Origin: Gracilaria gracilis
Lineage: Eukaryota; Rhodophyta; Florideophyceae; Gracilariales; Gracilariaceae
Assembly (NCBI GenBank): GCA_030374805.1
Contig: JARGSG010000229.1
Span: 124,001-188,000 of the forward strand
Direction: 5' to 3'
DNA: 64,000 nucleotides
In this document: in pieces, positions 43,039 to 52,852 of the stretch
How the letters are laid out: each line of letters opens with the position of its first letter
How positions within the stretch are numbered: position 1 is the first letter of the stretch
Program-made: the position numbers and the translations under genes
Notes under the pieces: generated by a model
Told to the model about the DNA's origin: nothing
The model's input: only the letters and a program-made list of their open reading frames with translations
The model's database searches: none

Positions 43039-44310
43039 GTCTGCGAGGTTTGGTTGCTTGGGCTCGCACGCCACCAGCAGAGACGAGCGTGAACGGTGGA
43101 TGGCATGCTATGTAGAGCTGCGCCGCGTTAGATGATCTGTTTAAACAGCTCAGGCTGTTCGCATCAGCGCGAGTTGGCTGTATGACCGACTTGCAAAATC
43201 TGTGGCATCATCAATTGTTTCCATCCGCTCTGTGACCAATGCATGATGAACAACAATGCCCTTCTTCGAATCGTCAGAACTTGCGGGGCAAGCGCTGGGG
43301 ATAACTGTTCAAATTATCAGCGCCCGTTTGGCGCCAGAATCTGCTGTCTGACGGCCAGGTGAAAGCCATGCGTATCTGAACTGATCTTGAATGAAGCACG
43401 GGTGAGTTCCGAAAGTGAAGAATGGAAACAATGTAGAGCGAATACACGCGCTAAACAAAAACGTTGGATACGCAAGTCGTACAGGTAACAGGCTCATGTC
43501 TGACTGACTGACCATTGTCAAAGCTTTGGCATCAAAGCAATGAGAGCTGAGGCCGAACACTTGAGACTGCCCAATGGCTCGTAGATTCTATAGTGATGAG
43601 GAATCTCACGTAGAATAAACTGCTCTTTCGTCATCAAGCATTTGTATAAAATATCCAGAACGAAGCGAACTCCTTTTGGCTTTCTTTAGGAGAGAAGGTT
43701 ATATGTAAGTAGTATAACCTTCTTGTCAATTTGCAATGAGAAGTTTGTCCGGTGAGCGTCGCTTTAGCGGCTTGGGACGTTCGGAGGGCATTCTTAGTCA
43801 ATCGTTGTCGTCCAGTACACTGCAAATGAAGAAAATGTGTGTAGCTACGTTGAAAACGAGTTGGGAATCCTACAATGTCCACAAAATGGACTTTTGCATA
43901 CTGACGCTGCCTCTTTTTTGGCGTCTGGTTAAGCGTGTAGAGCTTGAGGTCTCTAATGTCTAGTTAGTGGCTACTATGTGACTAGTTTGACTGACTAGAG
44001 GTTAAAAGAGCCTGACTACTGACTTGTGAACGGTGACTACTTTGTAGTCACAAACGCGACAAACATCGGTAGCGAAATGCTCACGCAGTCGAGACTGCCT
44101 TAGAGGTCTAATGCGTTTTCGGGAGAACAATGTGGTCATTAGGTGAGCGTAACACGGTTGTACATTTACAGCCGGTGACTAGGTTTTGTTGAGGGCGCAT
44201 TATAGGTTGTTGGGGGACGTAAGCAAGCCCCTCGCGTCACGAGCAATAAACGTGCACGTCGTGCTCACAATTAAGAAGTAGTCACAAATACGACCCTGAC
44301 TTCATCGCGC
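43039..44310. other. No supported gene; small repeats
   Basis: A perfect 8-bp hairpin (GTGACTAC/GTAGTCAC) lies at 44033-44051. Its right arm plus CAAAnnCGAC recurs at 44278-44294. ORFs at 43309-43963 lack motifs. Confidence 0.4.
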
Positions 44311-44460
44311 GGCGCGGACTATGTGCGACTGGCGTTGCAGATCGGCGCGCAGCGCATTGGCCACGGCGTCGTGTTTGGCGGCAGTGAGCAGCTGTGTCGA
44401 GAAATGCACCTCTCCGCTCACGACGTGTGGCTTTGGGCGAGAGCCAGGCGCGTTCCTGCC
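44311..44460 (+). pseudogene. Adenosine-deaminase-like fragment
   Basis: An isolated stretch reads VRLALQIGAQRIGHGVVFGG. The R-I-G-H-G motif carries a catalytic-site histidine in adenosine/AMP deaminases and is usually followed by a short helix, as here (SEQLCREM). Nothing else of the enzyme is present, so it is a gene scrap. It is GC-rich compared with its surroundings. Confidence 0.35.
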
Positions 44461-44863
44461 TCTTCTCGATTTAGAACGAGCTTCTTTTTGGTGCCATCCT
44501 CCGCTGCGATGTATTCGATCACTGATTGTATTGCTTTTGCCGCCCGCTTTCTACTATCTGTTTCCATGAGCTGAATGATAACGGTGAGAACTGAAAACGA
44601 TCCGCAAATCTGAACCGTTCGGAGAAGAAAGGCTCTCGAAAAGAACAAAGCCAACGCAACTCTGGGAACGTGACCAGTGTCCGCAGTGGCGGAAGAAGTG
44701 AAAGTCATATTGCACATTTAAAGCACTGGCAAGAGTGCAGCAAGCTTTGTATGTTCTTTGGCTGTAATGAGGCGTATGTGCTCACAAAGAGAGAGAGAGA
44801 ATGAATGAATGGTGTTGAAGACGGGCTGGGTAATAAATAGCGACGCGTCGCACACCAGTATCT
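44461..44863. other. Intergenic upstream of 5S rRNA
   Basis: No supported gene. It contains GAGAGAGAGA at about 44790 and AATAAATAG at about 44831, some 30 bp upstream of the 5S start, which could serve as an AT-rich upstream element. Confidence 0.4.
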
Positions 44864-44981
44864 CATTCGACCATATCAAGTCGACATGCGCCGCATCCCA
44901 TCCCGAACTGCGAAGCTAAGTCGCTTTGAGCTGGGCTAGTACTGACATGAGGGATCGGTCTGGAATCCCCAATGCCGAATG
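44864..44981 (+). rRNA. 5S ribosomal RNA
   Basis: 118 nt. The ends CATTCG and CGAATG pair as helix I. The internal sequence follows the eukaryotic 5S pattern: CGCATCCCATCCCGAACTGCG, then AAGCTAAG (box A of the internal promoter), GAGCTGGGCTAGTACT, GGGATCGGTCTGGAATCCCC, and AATGCCG before the end. A run of six T follows directly. Single copy in this window. Confidence 0.85.
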
Positions 44982-44987
44982 TTTTTT
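44982..44987 (+). terminator. RNA polymerase III terminator
   Basis: TTTTTT immediately follows the 5S rRNA 3' end, with a second T6 run about three bases later. Confidence 0.8.
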
Positions 44988-46206
44988 CTTTTTTGCCCAG
45001 CACGTGCCAGGACGTCGTGCCAGGACGTCGTGCCAGCACGTGCGCTTGTTCATCGCATGCATTGGTCGGATCCCATCAGTGGAATTCCACGTCGAGCCTT
45101 CACATTCCGTCAACAATCTGATCCTATAGATAGATAGTGTAGAACACGCCATCATGATGGACTGCAGCAACAATCGACCACAATGGCGCGGGAGGTTGTG
45201 CGATGCTGAGCGCCGTTGAGGCTCGAATAGATAGCTTTTTAGCATCGGTGCAAAGTTTTCAAGGAGAGCTGTGCTGGTTACAGTAGATATTACGAGAGAT
45301 GTAGCCGCTTACCAAAGAATAGCGCCGAGAACAGCTACCGACGCCGACATAACGAGATCGAGAAAAAGGAAAAAAAGAATGTAGAAAGGAAGAGGCAATG
45401 GCGCACAGAGATTGTGGGTTGTCAGGAGAGAGAGAAAATTGTGTCGTAGGTGTGGCTTTGTTTCGGATTAGGGAAATCGGGTCCAGAGTGTGGTGGAGGA
45501 AGAAGAAGAGAACTTTTTTTTCTTGTTTATTATGAAGGGGAAGAACATCACCTGGGGTCCGTGTTAAAAAGTAGAATGTTAGTCTTGATATAAATGTGCT
45601 GTGCAACTTGGAGACTGAGGGAGAGTCAACAGCGCAAAGTGAGGTTCGCACATACATAAGAGTTGGATAGAAATGAAACAAGGGCCATTCGTTTACAAGG
45701 CAGATAAGGCTAAGCTGGTAGATAGCCTTTCACACAGGTAAAAACAAATGGTTCATTCGGCACACCCACACACCCACACCCACACACCCACACACCCACA
45801 CCCACACACACCCACACACCTCGGAAAGTATGCACGCGTAGGTAGTGATATCATGAACTAACAGAGTTACACACAAACTTGGACACATGGCATTAGAGAT
45901 GGAGATCTATCTAGTAAGAAAGGGGACATGCTGGACAAGAACATGAGCAAAAAGCACATCATGCTCTCAAAAAAGGGGAGAAAAAGGAGAATGAAAAGTG
46001 GAGGGCCGGCAACACAACACAACACAACCCGACAGCGCTTCGAGAGCAGGCGATAGGATAAATCAAAAGTGACGGGGAGAGAGGTGGGGAACAAATGATG
46101 AGCAAGCAAAAAAGCACGCGACGACGACTTCCGAAAAAGCACGGAAAGTTTGTCAGTCGCCGTCTGGATGCGGGCGGCGGCGCACGAGTGTGGAAAAAAG
46201 GACAAG
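44988..46206. other. Intergenic; contains a telomere-like tract
   Basis: GACGTCGTGCCAGCACGTG-type short repeats follow the 5S gene (45000-45045). A CACACCC tract lies at 45761-45820. No supported gene. Confidence 0.45.
45761..45820. repeat. (CACACCC/CACCCA)n tract
   Basis: About 60 bp of irregular CACACCCA and CACCCACA units resembling the C-strand of some irregular telomere repeats, but internal and short. Confidence 0.8.
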
Positions 46207-48496
46207 CTAGAAGCGGATGCCATCCACACTCATACTCCTGAGGTGCGACGGGTGCGCCGTCTTCTTGGGCTTGTTATCGTGCTCGCACTGATGCACAATA
46301 ATTTCGCCATCATCGTCCTCACTATGCACGTGCTGCGGCGGTACAGGCTCAGCGGCGGTGTGGTTGGGCGGGGAAGCCAAAAGGTTTGCATCATCGTCGT
46401 GCTCGGGCGCGCACTGTGCTGAATGGTGGTCATATTGCAAAGTGCTGCCTTCATACACCTTGGTGGTATCGGTGGAGGCATCGGAGGAGTGGTGGTCGTC
46501 GTGTTGGTCATGGTGGTCGTGTTGAGACGGGTTGTTGAGCGGCGGCAGCGGCGGGGTGTCGGGCTGTTTGGGCGAAGACTGCGCATCAGCGACATGATGA
46601 TGATGATGATCATCGTCATCGTAGTCATCAAAATGGGCATTGAGGTGAAGCAAGGCATCCGGAGAACTCTTCATACGCGCATGTCTAGGCTTGCGGCGCG
46701 CATTCGGAGAGCGCTGCTGCTGGTGGTGGTGCTTTGGGGGCTCCTCGAAGCGCAGCGTACGCTTACCCGGCACGGCGGCGGCGGCGGCGGCGGCGGTGGG
46801 GGGCTTGTGAACGTTGGAGAGCACGCGATTGACGAGGCTATGCGGCGCGTAGTCGACCACCTTTTCAACGTGCGAAAAGGCATCGTGCAGCGCGCGTTCA
46901 AACTGGAGCACAAGCGCGTCCGGCGGGCGCATGTCGTCGGCCATGTGAATCAAAGCGCGCACGGCGGAACGCAGCGCGCGCAGCAGCACGGCCGCATGCA
47001 CGGCCCAGTCAAAGGCGCGCTGCTGCGCGCCAAGCAGCGCGGCGGCGGCGGCGGCCGCATCCACCGTATGCAGCGCCTTTACGCGGCGCGAGTCGGGCTG
47101 CGGCGGCGGCGGCTGCGGCGACGACGACGGAGGCGACGACGACGGAGGCGACGACGGCGGCGGCGGCGGCGGCGGCGGCGGTGCGTCAAAGAGCGAGTCG
47201 TCATGCAGAGCGGCGTACACGCGCTGCTGCAGCGCGTCGAAGCGGCTGAGAAAGGCGTGCGACTCGCGGCGCACGCACGCGAACACGCGCGAGCACAGCG
47301 GCGTGAGCAGCGAGCGCCACTCGAGCCGCGCCTGCAGCTCGGCGACGTGTGCGCCAAACTTGGGCGCCAGCAGCTCGCGCAGCGGGGCGAAGAGCGCGTT
47401 GTGCGCCAGCAGGCGGTGCACGCGCGCGGCGTAGCGCGACAGCAGCAGCGTCTGCTGCAGGCGCGCGTGCGTGAGCGCCAGCGCGTGGCGCGCGTGCGCG
47501 GCGCACTTGGCCAACGCGTGCGCGGGCAGCAGCGCGCACGGCGGCGGCGCGTCGTGCGGCGCCATGAGCGGCGAGTGCGCCGGCAACACGGACGCAAACG
47601 CGTCCGCGCCCAGCCGGAGCTCGCACAGCAGCGTGAGCAGCTGCGCCAGCTGCGCGCGCTGCGGCAGCGAGCGGTCGGCCGCGTAACACGAGCGCGCCAT
47701 GGACGCCACCGGCTCGCCAAACGCGTTGCCGCCGTACAGCACGCGCTCGAACAGCGCCGTCTGCTGCGCCAGCAGCGTGCCGTGACTCGCGCTCAGCAGC
47801 GCGTCGCTCAACGCCACGGCCGACAACGCGCCCGACGCGTGCAACGTCTGCGAGAAGCTCAGCGCCGCGGCGGGGTCGGCCGCGTTCGCCAGCGCGTTAT
47901 TCCACGACGTGAGCATGAGCGATAGCGACACAAAGTTATCGTCCGCCGCCAACGCCTTTTCGGCCGCCAGCGCCACGTCGTGCCTGGTGGGCGCGGACGG
48001 CGCGCACGCCGCGCCCTTTGTGGGCGGGGGGCGTGGGCGAGCGTCGTCTCGGCGGACGTCGTCTCGACGCGCCCGCGTCGTGCGCGCCGCGCCCGCCCGA
48101 CCCGCCCACCGCCGCCGCCGCCGCCGCCGCGGCGCGCGGCGCGGGCGGCGGCGCCGGCCACGCGTAGAACGGGAACGGCGACGACGCCCACGTCGGGTGC
48201 AGCGGGTACATGTGCGGCGGCGCGTGTAGATACGCCGCGGCGAACGGCATGCTGTACGGGTAAGGCGGCGCGTAGAACGGCGGCAACGCCGCGTGCGGCG
48301 GCGCGCCGGCGGCGGCGGCGGCAGCGGCGGCGGCGGCAGCGGCGGCGGCGGCGGCGGCCGGCGGCAGCGGCGGCAGCGGCGCGGCAGACGGTTGCGGCTG
48401 CGGCGACGGCGGCACGGGCGGCGGCACGGGCGGCGGCGCGGCGGCGGCGGCGGAGGCGCGCGGCAACGGCGAGCGGGGCGGCGTCGACGCGGTCAT
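46207..48496 (-). CDS. GC-rich low-complexity protein of unknown family
   Basis: The likely start is ATG 48496 (MTASTPPRSPLPRAS). The N-terminus is Pro/Ala-rich with an aromatic stretch (FYAPPYPYSMPFAAAYLHAP). Near 48010-48060 the coding signal moves one base, at or next to a C6 run, into the frame ending at TAG 46207-46209. That frame has an alpha-helical region of ~270 residues (LMLTSWNNALANAADPAAAL; AQLAQLLTLLCELRLG; LLSRYAARVHRLLAHNALFA), then a Pro/Ser linker, another helix, and His/Asp/Gln-rich tails. The frame change is either a sequencing or assembly indel, a short intron, or real damage. The helical part could be a BAR-like or other helical bundle, but no family was recognised. It is divergent from the BAR-like gene at 48989. 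Confidence 0.55.
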
Positions 48497-48988
48497 GGCT
48501 GCGGGCGGGCGGGCGGGCGGACGGCGCGACGGCGGCTGCGGCTGCGGCTGCGGCTGCGGCTGCGGCTGCGGCTGCGGCTGCGGCTGGGGGCAGGGCGGCG
48601 CGGCGCGAATGCGACGGCGGTGCGGGCGCGAGCTGCGCGGGGCGTAGTGTAAGGGCTTGCGGCACGCAGCGCGCTGCCGTTGCAACTTGCGCGCGCGCGT
48701 GGACACGCCGCACACGTGTCGCGGGGCGCCGTGTTGCGCGCGCGCGCCGTGTGCGCGATTTCCTGGCGCGCTGCTCTCCCGCGGAGCACAAGTCGCGCAT
48801 CGATGGCGTGGCGGGAGCGCAGCGGCGGAAGCGGCGGAAGCGGCAGCGGCAGCGGCTACGGCTGCGGCAGCGGCTGCGGCTGCGGTGATAAAGGGCGACC
48901 GCGTCGGCCGAGGAGGCGGCGGCAGCGGCAGCAGCGGCAGCAGCAGCAGTCCCCCCCCCCCCCCCCCCCCCCCAAGCAACAAGCAACA
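48497..48988. promoter_or_regulatory. Shared divergent promoter region
   Basis: These 492 bp lie between two outward-facing start codons. They are very GC-rich, with GGCTGC hexamer repeats (48534-48585), GGCAGC repeats near 48840-48950 and a C23 tract. No TATA box is visible. A bidirectional promoter is inferred from layout only. Confidence 0.4.
48951..48973. repeat. C23 homopolymer
   Basis: Twenty-three consecutive C residues end 15 bp before the ATG of the BAR-like gene. They would be an uninterrupted G run on the minus strand. Confidence 0.9.
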
Positions 48989-50209
48989 ATGCTGCACTCG
49001 TTGAAGAAGCACGCGTTCCGGCTGCAAGTGCCGCTGCGCGCCGAGCTATCGCCCGACAGCGAGAGCCAGCAGCTACGGCACCATCTGCGGCAGATGCGAC
49101 GGCAGCTACAGCACCTGCTGCACGTGCAGCGCGCGTCGGGCGCGTTATGGCTGCGACTGCTGCACAACCAGCGCGACTTTTCGCAGCGCATGGCGCTGGC
49201 GTACCCCAACCGCGACGCGCTGTGGGCGGTGTGCGCCGCGCTGCGCGCCGACAGCAGCGCGTTGGCCGAGCGCTTTGGCACCGACGCGCGCCGCGACGGC
49301 GCGCTGCTGAGCCACGTGCGCGCGCAGCTGCTGCGCTACGTGCGGCTGATCGCGGCGGTGGAGGCGCGCTACGCGCGGCTGGACGCGCTGCGCGCCGAGG
49401 CGGCGCGCTACCAGCGCAAGGTGGACGCGCTGGCGACGCGCACGCCCTCTTCGTCTCCGGCGGTGGCGGCGGCGGCCAGCGCGTGGTGGACGCGGCGCGG
49501 CGGCGGCGGCGCTGTGCACGACGACGACGACGGCGCCGACGCGGCGCATGAGGCGCTCAAGGCGCGCAACGTGGCCAAGCTGCAGCGCGCGACGGCGGAG
49601 CATGAGCGCATGCAGCGCGACGTGCTGACGCGGCAGCGCAAGCTGTTCGACGTGCACGCGGCGCTGTTCCACGCGGCGCTGGTGGCGTTCTGGGTGGCGC
49701 ATGGCGGCGCCGTGGACGCGGTGGCGGCCAGCGTGGGGCGCGCGCGGCGCTTCGTGCAGCACGAGCAGCACAAGGTGGCCACGCTGGACGTGGAGCGGCT
49801 GGTGGAGATGGCGGACGGCGACAAAGCGGTGTCTGCGCACGTGGGCATGAGCGATTTGCACGCACTGGCGCACGACGACGCGCAGCAGCAGGAGGAAGAG
49901 GAGAACGAGCAGGAAGAGGAGGAGGAGGAGGAGGACGACGACGACAAGCACAAACAGACGCAACAGCGCGAACGGAAGGCGCTCGGGTCTCGCTCTTCGT
50001 CGTCGGCGGCGACGGCGGCGGCGGCGGCGGCAGGGACGGGGGCGCAGGGCGAGGTAGCGGCGTCGGTGGAGGTGCGCGAGGTGCACCACATCATCTCGCG
50101 CGCCAGCATGGACGAGTGCGCGCTGTCGCCCGTGGGCGTGCAGCACACGTTGTCGCACGGCGGCGACGGCGAGCAGGCAGCGGCGCGTGCCAAAGCAGCC
50201 GGCGCGTGA
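48989..50209 (+). CDS. BAR-domain-like protein
   Basis: 406 residues from ATG 48989. A basic amphipathic N-terminus (MLHSLKKHAFRLQ) is followed by three long predicted helices. Helix 1 covers ~30-75 (QLRHHLRQMRRQLQHLLHVQ). Helix 2 covers ~105-160. Helix 3 covers ~195-275 and includes the family-like stretch AKLQRATAEHERMQRDVLTR and KLFDVHAALFHAALVAFW, as in amphiphysin/endophilin BAR domains, which dimerise and sense or shape curved membranes. A Gly/Asp loop sits between helices 2 and 3. The C-terminal ~120 residues are acidic (QQQEEEENEQEEEEEEEDDD) and low-complexity, with no SH3 domain. The assignment is by pattern, not by search. Confidence 0.6.
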   Translation: MLHSLKKHAFRLQVPLRAELSPDSESQQLRHHLRQMRRQLQHLLHVQRASGALWLRLLHNQRDFSQRMALAYPNRDALWAVCAALRADSSALAERFGTDARRDGALLSHVRAQLLRYVRLIAAVEARYARLDALRAEAARYQRKVDALATRTPSSSPAVAAAASAWWTRRGGGGAVHDDDDGADAAHEALKARNVAKLQRATAEHERMQRDVLTRQRKLFDVHAALFHAALVAFWVAHGGAVDAVAASVGRARRFVQHEQHKVATLDVERLVEMADGDKAVSAHVGMSDLHALAHDDAQQQEEEENEQEEEEEEEDDDDKHKQTQQRERKALGSRSSSSAATAAAAAAGTGAQGEVAASVEVREVHHIISRASMDECALSPVGVQHTLSHGGDGEQAAARAKAAGA

Positions 50210-50285
50210 GCGTATGTACAATTGTGTACAGTACGCACGAAGGCACGTAGTAAAGATAACAGATAGTAAACAAGGTATATGACTT

Positions 50286-50780
50286 TTACGCGCGCGTGCA
50301 GGCGTCGGGCGCAAACGAAAACACAAAGCGCGCCGAGCACAGCTCGCGCGCGCCGCAGCGCGCGGAGGCGGCCACGGTGCCAAAGTGGCGGCGCGCCGTC
50401 AGCAGCTGCACGCAGAACAGCAGCTGGTCTTGGTGGTGGTGGTGGTGGTGGTGGTGGTGGTGGTGGAGGTGATCGTGGTGGAGGAGGTGCAGTGGATGGT
50501 GGTGCCACTGCACGTCGCGCATGGCGGCAAACACGGGCAGCGCGCGGTGGCGGTAGCGCGGCATCTGGCGCAGCAGCAGCGCGCTGGCCTGGCCAAGGCC
50601 CTCGACGAGCAGCAGCGCGTCCGGCTGGCGCAGGCGCGACGCGGCGGCCAGCGAGTGGCCGACGCGGTTACGTGGCGCGCCGCGCAGCAGCAGCATTGGC
50701 TCGCGGTGCGGCAGCAGCCGCCGCACCGCCGCGCACGACAGCGCGCACGCGCCGCAGACGCCGCCGCCGCCGCCGCTCGT
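50286..50780 (-). CDS. Small His-rich protein of unknown function
   Basis: 164 residues from ATG 50780 to TAA 50286-50288, converging on the BAR-like gene with 76 bp between them. A folded-looking core (residues ~15-90; REPMLLLRGAPRNRVGHSLA; PDALLLVEGLGQASALLLRQ) is followed by an uninterrupted histidine tract encoded by a GGT trinucleotide run (50429-50465) and a Cys/Arg tail. The core might be a small alpha-beta nucleic-acid-binding fold, but I cannot name one. Confidence 0.45.
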   Translation of the reverse strand, partial: TSGGGGGVCGACALSCAAVRRLLPHREPMLLLRGAPRNRVGHSLAAASRLRQPDALLLVEGLGQASALLLRQMPRYRHRALPVFAAMRDVQWHHHPLHLLHHDHLHHHHHHHHHHHQDQLLFCVQLLTARRHFGTVAASARCGARELCSARFVFSFAPDACTRA

Positions 50781-51310
50781 CATGCTCACGCGCGCCAGCC
50801 TGACGGGCGCGACCGCTCTCAGTCAAGCGCCGCTGGCTCTGAGAGTCAAGCGCCGCCGCCGCGCTTTGAGCGGCTGCGCGCGCGCGCCGGCTGTATGCGC
50901 CGCGCGCAACAACTTTTTTTCTTCCTTTCGTTCACAGCGCCCGCGCACCCCCCCCCCATACAGCGCACACGTCATGCGCCGCCCCTCTTACAGCGCGCGC
51001 GCCTTTCAACGCGTACAGAACTGTAAATGGCGCGTTGCGCGCGCGCGCGCGTGCGCTCGCAGCGCGTCGTCAATGCCGCACGCTGCGCGCAACGTCGCGC
51101 TGCGCGCGGCACAAAACACGCGCGCGCGCGCCTCGCAGCCGCCGCCGCTCGTGCCGCGCTCCCGCCACACACAGCAGCCGCCGCCGCCGCCGTCGCGCAC
51201 CGCCGCCGCCGTCGTCGTTAACGCCGCCGCCACCGCCGCCGCCACTGCCGCCGCCGCCGCCGCCGCCGCCGCCATTGCCCGCCACGTCCGACGACGACAT
51301 CTTCAAGCGC
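50781..51310. other. GC-rich intergenic region
   Basis: Dense GCC/GCG repeats and alternating GCGCGC tracts (for example 51030-51060). A short duplicated CTCTGAGAGTCAAGCGCC/CTCTCAGTCAAGCGCC pair lies near 50815-50855. ORFs in all frames here are composition artefacts. Confidence 0.4.
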
Positions 51311-51446
51311 ATGTTCGCCAGCTTTGTGGCGCGCAAGACGCGCGCGCCGGCCGCCGCCGCCGCTCACCCGCTGCCGCGCGCGCCGCGCCTCTCGCGTCTC
51401 ACCGAGTCCACGCGCCGCCTGCTCCCGCCGTCGCTCGCGCCGCCGC

Positions 51447-51478
<32 letters not shown>

Positions 51479-52547
51479 CCGCCGCACCACCACCATCATC
51501 ATCACCACCACGCGCGTGGTGCGCCGCCGCTGCCGCCGCGCGGCGCGCCGCTGCCGTCGCTGTTCCCGCTGCGCGCGCCGCTGCCCGCCGCGCCGGCGTC
51601 GTCGTCTGCGGCGGCGCGCGCGCTGCGTGGCGCGCCGCCGGCGCCGATGGGGGCGGCCCGCCGCGCCGGCGGCGCCGCCGCTGCCGCCGCCGCCGCATGC
51701 GCGCCGCTCCGTGACGCGGCCGCGATCGGCGCGCGGCTCGTCGCGCGGCTCCAGGGCGTCGCGCGCCTCGTCCAAGGGCGGCGGCGGCGGCGGCAGCGAC
51801 AAGCCGCTGTCCGCCTCCACCGAGGACGCGCCGCCGCGCAAGCGCACGCGCGTGCACGCCGCTTCGCTGCAGCGCTCGCACAGCGCGCACGCCTCGCTGC
51901 TGTCGGCGCACTCCAAGGAGCGCGGCGGCGGCGGCGGCGGCGGCGGCAGCGCGGCGGGCAACTCCGCCGGCGGCTCCGCCGCTCAAAAGCAGCAGCAGCA
52001 GCAGTCGCGCGCGGCAGCAGCGGCAGCAGCAGCGGCAGCAAAGACGGGCGCGAAGAGCTTCCCGTGCGACAAGTGCGACGCTACGTTTGCGCAAAAGGGG
52101 CAGCTGTCGCGGCACATTCGACGCGTGCACGACAAGCTGCGGCCGCACGCGTGCGAGCACTGCGGGCGGCTGTTTGGCGCGCGCAGCGACCGCACGCGCC
52201 ACGTGATGATTGTGCACAACAAACTGCGCCAGTTCCCGTGCGAGCGCTGCGGCTTCCAGTTCCAGGCCAAGACGCACCTGGAGGCGCACGTGCGCACCGT
52301 GCACGACGGCGTGCGCCCGTTCCGATGCGCGCAGTGCGGCTTCTCGTTCGGGCTGCGCTCCAACCTGCTCACGCATGAACGCGCCGTGCACTTTCGGGAG
52401 GCAAAGTGGAACTGCACCGTGTGCCACACCGCCTTCAACCGCAAGCACGACATGTTTCGCCACATGAAGCTCATGCACGACGTCGACGCTGCCCCCGCCG
52501 CTGCCGCTGCCGCCGCCGCCGCCGCCCGCAAGCGCGGCACCTCATGA
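51311..52547 (+). CDS. C2H2 zinc-finger protein, five fingers
   Basis: The first ATG in the N-terminal frame is 51311 (MFASFVARK), but protein-like SDDDIFKR just before it suggests the true start may be upstream or in another exon. The N-terminal half is Ala/Pro-rich with poly-Pro and poly-His tracts. Near 51645-51655, beside a G5 run, the coding signal moves one base into the frame ending at TGA 52545-52547. That frame has a Ser/Arg-rich region, a basic motif (PPRKRTRVH, a possible nuclear localisation signal) and five consecutive C2H2 fingers (about 52064-52480). The C-x2-C...H-x3/4-H spacings are intact in all five, from FPCDKCDATF to WNCTVCHTAF. It is probably a sequence-specific DNA-binding regulator. 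Confidence 0.75.
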
Positions 52548-52642
52548 CATATTCGAGTATGTCATGTGGTGCCGCCGCCGCCGCCGCCCGCATGCGCGGC
52601 ACCACATGACGTACTCGAGTATGTCATGTGGTGCCGCCGCAA

Positions 52643-52674
<32 letters not shown>

Positions 52675-52690
52675 ATGCGCGGCACCACAT
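52538..52690. repeat. Repeated inverted repeat after the zinc-finger gene
   Basis: The palindromic word CATGACATACTCGAGTATGTCATG, with flanking GGCACCA/TGGTGCC, occurs about 2.5 times, each separated by a GCC-repeat. The best copy, 52598-52635, is a 38-bp inverted repeat with one mismatched pair. The first copy overlaps the stop codon of the zinc-finger gene, so the unit looks like a duplicated 3' gene end. Confidence 0.75.
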
Positions 52691-52699
52691 GACATACTC

Positions 52700-52830
52700 T
52701 TTTAACTTCAACATTCTTTTAACAAACAACCACAACCACAACCACAACCCAACACCAACCACACACCCTAACCCCAACCAAACCACCACAACCACTACCA
52801 AACCACAACCAACCACCAACCAAAAACTAT
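52700..52830. repeat. AC-rich (ACCACA)n-type spacer
   Basis: Repeated AACCACAACC and CCAACCAC units run between the zinc-finger gene and the convergent Tra1 gene. This is presumably 3' untranslated or spacer sequence. Confidence 0.6.
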
Positions 52831-52852
52831 ATACAAGGGTTATATACACTTG

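Noticed and set aside
46423..47925. 500-codon plus-strand ORF, Arg/Gln/Gly-rich
   Set aside because: It is antisense to a better-supported gene, is almost pure low complexity, and lacks any fold-like segment. GC-rich codons with few stops explain its length.
47980..48888. Plus-strand Ala/Arg ORF and the overlapping minus-strand Ala/Arg ORFs
   Set aside because: GCC/GCG repeats give long open frames in all six phases. Only the frames with aromatic or helical content and an ATG in context were kept.
49145..50508. Long minus-strand ORFs opposite the BAR-like gene
   Set aside because: Cys/Ser/Arg-rich shadow frames of a GC-rich gene with no motif.
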